Source: Gammaproteobacteria bacterium (GTDB lineage Bacteria; Pseudomonadota; Gammaproteobacteria; Arenicellales; DRJH01). From it: DNA of 21,660 bases. The stretch spans positions 1 to 21,660 of the forward strand of contig DRJH01000009.1 in assembly GCA_011052285.1 (NCBI GenBank), written 5' to 3'. Position 1 is the stretch's first letter; each line of letters starts with the position of its first letter. A program made the position numbers and the translations under genes. Below, piece by piece: positions 15,247 to 21,660 of the stretch. The notes below the pieces were generated by a model. That model did no database searches. It was not told where the DNA came from and saw only the letters and a program-made list of their open reading frames with translations.

Positions 15247-17108
15247 GCAAAGAATACCTACCCGTTCGCTTGTCGCACCTGCTGCGACACTGCGCTGTTG
15301 GAGCCATAGTGAGGGGTCCGGAATATTTAATGGTAGTCAATGATATTCGCGCATGGACTGGAAGAGCGGACGGGCATCCTGCAGGGAAAAATATTCTTTA
15401 CGTTGATCAAGTTCGTTCTGCACTCGGCATTGAACAAGAATTGCGAGAGCCCCCAATCGCCAAACAGCTGGAAAATAACAAGGTTGATGGCGTGTGTATT
15501 CCAGCAGTTCGGTTTCCTGCATGGATGCGATGTCCAAGCTGTGGGTTGTTATATCACAAGCCATGGCGAGGGCTGAAAATAGGTGAAGAGCCACGCTGCC
15601 AGAACAAGGATGCACATGAGAACGGCGATGATCCGTGTAAAAAGAAGCCCTTGCTAGAACAGGTACCGTGGGTGATGGTACATGCTGATGGCCATTTGGC
15701 GGATACACCGTGGCACTATCTTGCTCATCGAGATGCCAGAACACCAAACCAAAAACAGTGTGCGCTAGATTATCAGGATGCTTATTTGCGGTTGTTTGAT
15801 CGGGGGTCATCCAGAAGACAGATAGGCTGTAGCCGTTGCAAGGCAAAGGGGGATTTTCCGGATTCCCTTAGAGTTTTTTTTGGTCGTACCCGGCGCCAGC
15901 CTTGGATTGCATTTGACGAAACACCAAAAATACCAGACGAACCAGCCGAAATTTTGGAGGTAAACGATACGCGCGTCCACTCGTCAATAACAAACAGTGC
16001 TTTGGTTATTCCACCGGAGTCACGGATTAGTAAAGGGTCAGTAGTCGACCGCTTGTATTCTAGTACGCAGAAGAGGCAAACTATTGATCAGGCAAGGAAT
16101 GCTTTAGCACGTAAGACGGCTTTACGTAGTATAGCCAGTGACTTGCGATGCTCCGCCAAGGATGTAGAGAAGGCTCTGGTAATGATTCAAAATGGCTATC
16201 CCTTATACGGAAAACAAATCACCCAGGGTATTTTGCTGGAGAGTGAATATCAGGCTTTGCTTGAGGAGATTCCAAATGTGGAGGAAGACGAAGACTTCGT
16301 TACCGTTCATCACACGACGGCCTGGAAGCAAATTGCATCATCGTTGACTATTGATTCAAAACCGAGAAAAATTGTAAGTTCCATTGCTCGTCTTGTTGCC
16401 GTTAATCGTCTTAAGGAAATCATGGTATTCAAGGGATTTCAAAGGCTGAATGGCCAAATCGTGCCCCCTGATATTATTAATGAAAGTAGCTGGCTTCCGG
16501 CTATTGAGCTCTATGGAGAAGGGATATTCTTCACTTTTGATGAGGCAACAGTCAACAGGTGGGAGTCTGATCGATCACTTAGGAAACGCACAGACGCTGT
16601 TGAGCGCAGATTTGAAGAAACCGGCCTGCAATTTCAACCTGTGATCGTTATTTCCCCCAGGTTTTTGTTGCTACACACACTGGCTCACCTTCTGATTAGA
16701 CAGCTGGAAACAGCCGCTGGCTATCCGGCTGCTTCACTCAAAGAGCGTATCTACTGTACGGCAAGCACAATGCCTATGTCAGGTATTCTTATCTATGTTG
16801 CCGTTCCTGACGTGGTGGGCTCACTCGGAGGGTTGGCCGAATTAGCCACCCCTATGCGATTCTTGCCTTTATTGTCAAAAGCGTTCGATTATGCCGAATG
16901 GTGCTCTTTGGATCCGGTCTGCTCCGAACACGAGGGGCAAGGTCCCGGTTTACTCAACCGTGCAGCTTGCCATGCTTGCTCACTAGTACCTGAGCCGAGC
17001 TGCGCTTACGGAAATGTTTTATTGGACCGGGTATATATCAAGGGTGATCAGAGTAACGGGATTACAGCTTTTCTCGCTTGCGTTGACTTGGAGGGCAATG
17101 ATGGCTAG
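15243..17108 (+). CDS. drmB: DrmB-like DUF1998 protein
   Basis: This 621-aa protein is the usual partner of DrmA. The N-terminal part has a zinc-ribbon-like CPSCGLLYH (about 95-103). The C-terminal DUF1998 region shows the hallmark LLHTLAHLLIRQLE, then LIYVAVPDVVGSLGGLAEL, and a cysteine cluster (C in WCSLDPVC, then RAACHACSLVPEPSC and YGNVLLDR, about 555-590). In DISARM, DrmA and DrmB form a DNA-loading complex; I infer the same here. The start is the ATG at 15243, inside the ATGA overlap with drmA; the open frame runs back to 15186 but that part lies within drmA. It overlaps the next gene by 8 nt. Confidence 0.88.
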   Translation: MSKEYLPVRLSHLLRHCAVGAIVRGPEYLMVVNDIRAWTGRADGHPAGKNILYVDQVRSALGIEQELREPPIAKQLENNKVDGVCIPAVRFPAWMRCPSCGLLYHKPWRGLKIGEEPRCQNKDAHENGDDPCKKKPLLEQVPWVMVHADGHLADTPWHYLAHRDARTPNQKQCALDYQDAYLRLFDRGSSRRQIGCSRCKAKGDFPDSLRVFFGRTRRQPWIAFDETPKIPDEPAEILEVNDTRVHSSITNSALVIPPESRISKGSVVDRLYSSTQKRQTIDQARNALARKTALRSIASDLRCSAKDVEKALVMIQNGYPLYGKQITQGILLESEYQALLEEIPNVEEDEDFVTVHHTTAWKQIASSLTIDSKPRKIVSSIARLVAVNRLKEIMVFKGFQRLNGQIVPPDIINESSWLPAIELYGEGIFFTFDEATVNRWESDRSLRKRTDAVERRFEETGLQFQPVIVISPRFLLLHTLAHLLIRQLETAAGYPAASLKERIYCTASTMPMSGILIYVAVPDVVGSLGGLAELATPMRFLPLLSKAFDYAEWCSLDPVCSEHEGQGPGLLNRAACHACSLVPEPSCAYGNVLLDRVYIKGDQSNGITAFLACVDLEGNDG

Positions 17109-18282
17109 ACGCAGATTCGAACTTCCAGGAATTCAGGATCTTAGCAAAAGCCAGGAAGATGCGCGGGCACTTCCTAAAGATGGTCAGCACCTGATCATCG
17201 GGGGGCCTGGAACAGGGAAGTCGGTTCTTGCTCTGTTAAGATCCAGGCGCCACCGCCAAGATAGAGATGATTATATTTTTCTTGTGTACAACCATCTTTT
17301 GAATCAAGCGAGCGGGCAATTGTTTGGAGACAACTTGCAAAGCCGGCAATGGCAAAGCTGGTTTGAAAAAACTTTCAAAGTAATGACCAATGAGCGTGTT
17401 CCCAAATTACCCGACAAACCCGGAAGCAATTGGCGAGTGGTTGATTGGGCTCAAGTCCATTCAACTATTGCAGCACAACCTCAAAACCAGGATAAAGCAA
17501 AACTTCCCTATCTGATTATTGATGAAGGTCAGGATATGCCACCCCAATTTTATGAGGCATTAGTGAATTTAGGATTTGAAAACTTTTTTGTCACAGCCGA
17601 CCAAAATCAACAAATTATTCCTGATCAAAATAGTACCCGGCAAGAGATAAGCAATGTTCTTGATATTGAACCAAGCAATGTGATTGAGCTGCATGATAAT
17701 TATCGCAACACATTCCTTATTGCCAGGCTTGCGAGGGAATTTTATACAGGCAATCCAGCAAGCCCTCCGCCCAATCTTCCTAATGCAAGGGCGGTGGCAA
17801 AGAAACCTATACTCCTTCAGTACAAGCAAGACCAATTTACTTCACTGATTAACAGCATTTTAAAAATGGCTGATATAAATCCACGCGTACTTGTTGGGGT
17901 TATTACTCCCAATAACGTAGTGCGGGAACGCTATATCGAAGCACTTCACACAAGTGAAGTGAACCTGGATAATGAAAAGCCGAAGATTCGAACCTATAAA
18001 AATGGGATGAACCCCTCAAAATTATTATTTGATGAAGGTGGGATCATGGTCATTAATGCACAATCGTGTAAGGGCTTGGAGTTTGATACGGTCATTCTTG
18101 CAGATATTAATGAGTATTTCTTTCACCATGAAATCGTTGATCAGAAGAGGCGACTTTTCTACGTTATGGTCGCAAGAGCAATAAACAATATCATTATGTT
18201 GAAAAAATATGAAGGTGAGAACAAGCATTGCCCTATTGATGAAATTTTACCAACAGACAATGACATTTTGGAGTGGAAGTAA
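17101..18282 (+). CDS. Small UvrD-like SF1 ATPase/helicase
   Basis: This 393-aa P-loop motor is of the UvrD/DUF2075 kind. A Q-motif-like SKSQEDARAL precedes Walker A GGPGTGKS (34-41, K40). Walker B IIDEGQD lies near residue 140, followed by FVTADQNQQI, an Arg-containing HDNYRNT motif IV, KGLEFDTVILAD (motif V) and RRLFYVMVARA (motif VI). It lacks the large 1B/2B insertions and any nuclease domain, so it is about half the size of a full UvrD. The ATG at 17101 is preceded by GGAGG (about 6 nt); an ATG just before it is too close to that site. It overlaps drmB by 8 nt. Its role beside DrmA/DrmB, such as loading or remodelling DNA for the nuclease, is inference. Confidence 0.82.
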   Translation: MARRRFELPGIQDLSKSQEDARALPKDGQHLIIGGPGTGKSVLALLRSRRHRQDRDDYIFLVYNHLLNQASGQLFGDNLQSRQWQSWFEKTFKVMTNERVPKLPDKPGSNWRVVDWAQVHSTIAAQPQNQDKAKLPYLIIDEGQDMPPQFYEALVNLGFENFFVTADQNQQIIPDQNSTRQEISNVLDIEPSNVIELHDNYRNTFLIARLAREFYTGNPASPPPNLPNARAVAKKPILLQYKQDQFTSLINSILKMADINPRVLVGVITPNNVVRERYIEALHTSEVNLDNEKPKIRTYKNGMNPSKLLFDEGGIMVINAQSCKGLEFDTVILADINEYFFHHEIVDQKRRLFYVMVARAINNIIMLKKYEGENKHCPIDEILPTDNDILEWK

Positions 18283-19829
18283 TGGAAACAACTATCGACT
18301 TGTTTGGTGATTCGCCAATAGCAGACAACGCAGAAATTCGATGGCTGTTGGTAACCAATCAGCGCAATCTGTTTTACATGCTGGCTGCAGGCCTGATTAT
18401 GTCCCCCAAGGGATTTGGTGATAAGTATTACCAAGATACCCTTTGCCGCTTTCCCGGCTGGATTCCTCTGTTTGCAAATAGCGTCCCAGAAGTATGTATT
18501 AAAGACTCTGTGAGCGAATGTAGTCATCTCATACCCTGCTTGGCATCCGTCAACCTTTCCTCACTACATGGTCCAGTGAAAGCTATTGACAGGAATGGTT
18601 TAGTAAGCGATGTTAGTTTCCCTGAGGAAATTGACGGTAGAATTCGTGTCTTGTTGGTACCTGCGCCTCTCCCAATCACATGGGTTCAGTCGATCATTTT
18701 TGAATCAGGATACGCCAGGAAAAGTTGTGTCACTGATGCACGTGACTTCGGGAATGTCCCTCTTTTGGCCTTTCGCCGTGAGCTAGCTGCCAAGTTATTT
18801 TCAAGTACCACCCGTATGGTTTGGCCGGAATCCGTCGAATTTGACAACCTAGACCGTGCAATGAATAAGCCACAGGTTGTGGGAGGTATGATGGCAATGC
18901 TGTTCCATCTGGCCAACCATGGTGATGATGCCACCAGGGCGTGTCATTTGGTTTTTGATCCTGAAGATGGCGATATACAGAAAATATCGGATCCAATGAT
19001 TTCTGCTCTGAAAGACTGGTTAATAGTTGGTCCAGTACCCACAGTGAGTGATGTTTCTCAGAAACTATATTGGGAGGCTATCGATAAATTGGTTGATTGG
19101 CAGTCGTCGAACACATCACGGAACGCTCAGGATGTACTTCTCACTCATTTAGAGCAGTCTGCCGACCAATTGGTTGACAGAATGAAACAAGCGCTCATGA
19201 AACTGGCTAAAGACTTACAAAACTTGTCCGGATTCGTAGATAGTACCATTACCGAGTTATTTGAGCGCCATCCAAAGCCATTTTCTCGCGTTATGACGAT
19301 TTTCTTTTTGCGCGAACGCTGTACTGATTTACTGGAGTTTAGTCACCCATTATTAAAGGAAGCCGATTATCTCTTAGCAGCTATCCTTTTTTCGGCAAGA
19401 GAAGGGTGGTTAAACCTCCCACTTGAGTTGCGTGATTATCCAGGTTTGAGCGAGGCAGTACCTCACCGTATGGCGGCGATGGCGCATCGGATGTCCAATT
19501 CAGGGCTTGATCTTGGTACGCCACCCCAAAGACCCTCTCCTTTACGGGAGCAGTTTGCTCCAGGAATGAGGGGATGGAATAAAACTCAAAGATGTGCCGC
19601 ACTCAGTTTAGCTCGAGATTGCAAATGGACTTGCATTCAGACCCGAATCACTCTGGGGAAAGGAATTTATCGACTTGAAGTCGATGGTAGGGGTATGCAC
19701 ATCCTTATTGATGGGGAGGCAAAAACGGTGCTTACCGAAGTGGATATTGAGCAATTTTTTGTGAACTTGGCGTATGCACGACTAACGAAAAAACAAGCGA
19801 AAATGATTTGCGAGTTATTAAAAGCTTAG
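18282..19829 (+). CDS. Defence-operon protein of unknown family
   Basis: I do not recognise a family for this 515-aa protein. The N-terminus reads like a conserved block (RWLLVTNQRNLFYMLAAG, then KYYQDTLCRFPGWIPLF). The middle is mixed and helical with a possible coiled region (LEQSADQLVDRMKQALMKL). The C-terminus is a compact alpha/beta segment ending in helices. There is no P-loop, no HKD (phospholipase D) pair and no methyltransferase motif, so it is neither DrmC nor a DISARM methylase. No signal peptide or strong membrane helix is seen. The ATG at 18282 overlaps the previous stop (TAATG), so translation is coupled. The tight linkage suggests an essential subunit, perhaps a sensor or adaptor. 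Confidence 0.75.
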   Translation: METTIDLFGDSPIADNAEIRWLLVTNQRNLFYMLAAGLIMSPKGFGDKYYQDTLCRFPGWIPLFANSVPEVCIKDSVSECSHLIPCLASVNLSSLHGPVKAIDRNGLVSDVSFPEEIDGRIRVLLVPAPLPITWVQSIIFESGYARKSCVTDARDFGNVPLLAFRRELAAKLFSSTTRMVWPESVEFDNLDRAMNKPQVVGGMMAMLFHLANHGDDATRACHLVFDPEDGDIQKISDPMISALKDWLIVGPVPTVSDVSQKLYWEAIDKLVDWQSSNTSRNAQDVLLTHLEQSADQLVDRMKQALMKLAKDLQNLSGFVDSTITELFERHPKPFSRVMTIFFLRERCTDLLEFSHPLLKEADYLLAAILFSAREGWLNLPLELRDYPGLSEAVPHRMAAMAHRMSNSGLDLGTPPQRPSPLREQFAPGMRGWNKTQRCAALSLARDCKWTCIQTRITLGKGIYRLEVDGRGMHILIDGEAKTVLTEVDIEQFFVNLAYARLTKKQAKMICELLKA

Positions 19830-19838
19830 GTTTTTGTC

Positions 19839-21422
19839 ATGCATATGATTCCGGACACCCCGTATGCTACGAACAGCCAAGCGGAGAAACGTGTCTTTGA
19901 CAGGCTTAGGGCCTTATCATTTGACGAATCAGAAGGCACATTTACAGCCTATCATTCGCTTAATCTCACCCGACATGCATACAAACGTTTTGGTGAAATC
20001 GACTTTCTAATTTGTTGTCAGAAAGGCATTTTTGTCATTGAAGTAAAGGGTGGAGGGGTATCATGCCAAAATGGTGTTTGGCACTATAAAAATCGCTACG
20101 GTGAAGATAACACATCAGCTGAAGGCCCTTTCAAGCAAGCCGAATCCGCGCTGCATGGGCTGCTGAATGATTTACATGCCAATCTTCCTGAGCGAATATT
20201 TTCCAAATTTTCCGTTGGCTATGGAGTTATTTTTCCTGATTGCGAATGGCGAGTGTCTGGCTCCGAGTGGGATCCTCACACACTTGCAGATGCTAAAAAA
20301 TACAGAAACCTGGGAAGTTGGTTGCGTAAGTTATTCCAATATTGGCGAGCAAAGGATGGTGGAAGGCGCATACCGGATAGTGATGCGATTAACGTCCTTC
20401 GCCGCTACCTCCGACCTGAATTTGAGGCGATTGCGCCTCTGTATATCCAGGCACTAGGCGTGGAAGAGCTGGTCGCACAGTTGACCGAAGATCAAATGGT
20501 GATGGTTGATGTGGTGACCGACAACCCAAGGGTTCTTTGTTCAGGGGGTGCTGGAACAGGCAAGACATTTTTAGCCATGGAACTCGCTCGTCGATGGACT
20601 GCTCAGGGTATGAATGTTTTGCTGGCATGCCGATCTCCATGGTTGAAGAATTTTCTCGAGGCCTCTTTTGTCATACCAAAGATGATGGTATCCGTTGCCG
20701 ATGCATGCCATGTGGCTTGCCGTCGGGCTGGGCTGGATAGCTATGATGCCCTCATCGTGGATGAAGGGCAGGACTTGTTTGAGATGGAATATCTTGACAA
20801 GCTGGATTCAGTTATAAAAGGTGGATTAATAGGTGGTCGCTGGTGCATGTTCCATGACATAAATAATCAGTCCGGCTTGCTGGGTAAATATGACCCAGAA
20901 GCTATCGAATACTTGCTATCTATAAAACCAGTCAAAGTACCTTTACGTACTAATTGCAGGAATACCAGAACCATTCTTGAAAAGGTTCAGTCTTCATTGG
21001 GTACTGATATGGGCACGAAGGGTGCGGGAAAAGGCCCTACAGTTCATGAAACAATCGTTAATTCTCGTCAAGAGGCGACACAGATACTGAAAGATGAAAT
21101 ATTAAGTATTGTCGAACATGGGGGTCTTCACCCCGGCGGGCTGACCATTCTATCCCCATTTGACGTTGAAGATTCCTGTGTAAGCGGTCTTTCATCGTCG
21201 ATGAGGAATCGAATTATGGTATTGGATGAGTACGCAGTAATTGACCCTCATCAATGGAAAAAGATTGGGTTCTCAAAAATAAATAATTTCAAAGGATTGG
21301 AGAATGATGCAGTGATTGTTGTTGACCTTCCAAAACCTAGCCCCTCTGATAACAGCATTGCTTTGCATTATGTAGCCATGAGCAGGGCACGATCCATTCT
21401 TTCCCTCGTGTATATCGAATAG
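19839..21422 (+). CDS. NERD nuclease fused to a UvrD-like SF1 helicase
   Basis: This 527-aa two-domain protein starts with a NERD domain of the PD-(D/E)xK nuclease superfamily: E16 in SQAEKRVFD, D55 in FGEIDF, and E68/K70 in VIEVKGG, so the catalytic set is complete. An SF1 helicase core follows: Walker A GGAGTGKT (about 233-240), Walker B VDEGQD (about 306-311), FHDIN, LRTNCRNTRT, NNFKGLENDAVIVVD (motif V) and HYVAMSRAR (motif VI). It is the only nuclease I can identify in the operon and is the likely effector. It starts 9 nt after the previous stop with a weak ribosome binding site; a second in-frame ATG lies two codons later. It is the last gene of the operon. No terminator is evident between its stop and the opposing slyX remnant. 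Confidence 0.87.
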   Translation: MHMIPDTPYATNSQAEKRVFDRLRALSFDESEGTFTAYHSLNLTRHAYKRFGEIDFLICCQKGIFVIEVKGGGVSCQNGVWHYKNRYGEDNTSAEGPFKQAESALHGLLNDLHANLPERIFSKFSVGYGVIFPDCEWRVSGSEWDPHTLADAKKYRNLGSWLRKLFQYWRAKDGGRRIPDSDAINVLRRYLRPEFEAIAPLYIQALGVEELVAQLTEDQMVMVDVVTDNPRVLCSGGAGTGKTFLAMELARRWTAQGMNVLLACRSPWLKNFLEASFVIPKMMVSVADACHVACRRAGLDSYDALIVDEGQDLFEMEYLDKLDSVIKGGLIGGRWCMFHDINNQSGLLGKYDPEAIEYLLSIKPVKVPLRTNCRNTRTILEKVQSSLGTDMGTKGAGKGPTVHETIVNSRQEATQILKDEILSIVEHGGLHPGGLTILSPFDVEDSCVSGLSSSMRNRIMVLDEYAVIDPHQWKKIGFSKINNFKGLENDAVIVVDLPKPSPSDNSIALHYVAMSRARSILSLVYIE

Positions 21423-21444
21423 AAGCTGATGGCTGTAAGAGGCC

Positions 21445-21591
21445 TTAGTAGTGAGGTGGCTTTTCGCGCTCATTCGCTGCAGGAGCAGGGCCGCCGTCAG
21501 TCGTCACACGAAGACGATCCTGCAGCTCTTTACAAAGGATTTCAAGACGGTCGATCTGCAGCTGTTGGCGACTGACCACCGCGTTAACCCA
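21445..21591 (-). pseudogene. slyX: 3' remnant of slyX
   Basis: On the - strand an open stretch of about 48 codons encodes the C-terminal two-thirds of a SlyX protein: AVVSRQQLQIDRLE, KELQDRLR, and the typical ending EKPPHY followed by TAA. The N-terminal part (about 25 residues) is missing. An in-frame TGA (21592-21594) stands upstream, and sequence beyond about 21586 is AT-rich with no SlyX similarity. The gene is therefore broken on its right-hand side by unknown sequence that leaves the window. The remaining 21595-21660 holds nothing I can name. Confidence 0.72.
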
Positions 21592-21660
21592 TCATTTGTC
21601 AGCACCACCGAAAATAATTAGTAATAACAGTATGTTATAAGTTTTTGATGTCCATTATGG

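Noticed and set aside
12049..21422. Classical DISARM class 1 or class 2 label for the operon
   Set aside because: No methyltransferase, DrmC, DrmD or DrmE is present in the window; only DrmA and DrmB are recognisable.
301..21615. Recurring ACCGAAAA near 311, 7724 and 21607 as a shared motif
   Set aside because: The match is only about eight bases with no conserved flanks or spacing, so it is likely chance.
1..21660. CRISPR arrays, tRNA or rRNA genes
   Set aside because: I saw no regularly spaced repeats and no tRNA- or rRNA-like sequence by eye on either strand. A tRNA search tool was not available.

Overview
The window looks like a chromosomal segment of a gammaproteobacterium. The evidence is a Pseudomonas-type, Mg-dependent HemB, the proteobacterial hemC-hemD-hemX-hemY operon, and a 3' remnant of slyX. 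A proton-pumping pyrophosphatase suggests a free-living, energy-conserving lifestyle (for example a sulfur oxidiser or methylotroph), but the species cannot be named from sequence alone.

Layout. Positions 1-343 hold no gene I can support, but carry one copy of a 37-nt repeat. Positions 344-3140 (+ strand) encode a divergent adenylate-kinase-like protein, hemB, and a 2Fe-2S/flavin reductase. Facing them on the - strand, 7400-3083, is hemC-hemD-hemX-hemY, with overlapping or close junctions. The last gene, hemY, runs 58 nt into the 3' end of the reductase gene. Positions 7401-7784 form a long regulatory gap with an extended -10 promoter and a 13-codon mini-ORF. It is followed by hppA (7785-9803, +).

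From about 9804 the content is accessory. A - strand pair encodes a LexA-type self-cleaving repressor and a Y-family translesion polymerase. Upstream of lexA is a perfect 21-nt inverted repeat, each arm containing AGTAC-N7-GTACT. One arm fills the -35/-10 spacer of a near-consensus promoter and the other covers the predicted transcript leader, including the ribosome binding site. This is a compact autoregulated SOS-like switch. The second copy of the 37-nt repeat follows.

Positions 12049-21422 (+) form a tight five-gene operon that I read as a DISARM-related defence system. Its genes are a DrmA-like SF2 helicase, a DrmB-like DUF1998 protein, a small SF1 (UvrD-like) ATPase/helicase, a 515-aa protein of unknown family, and a NERD nuclease fused to a second SF1 helicase. 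No methyltransferase and no phospholipase-D-type DrmC is visible, so this is not a canonical DISARM locus. The NERD-helicase is the only recognisable nuclease. The working model is that DrmA/DrmB recognise or translocate on invading DNA, the two SF1 motors process it, and the NERD domain cuts.

The window ends with a truncated slyX (- strand, stop at 21445), broken near 21591 by sequence that runs off the right edge.
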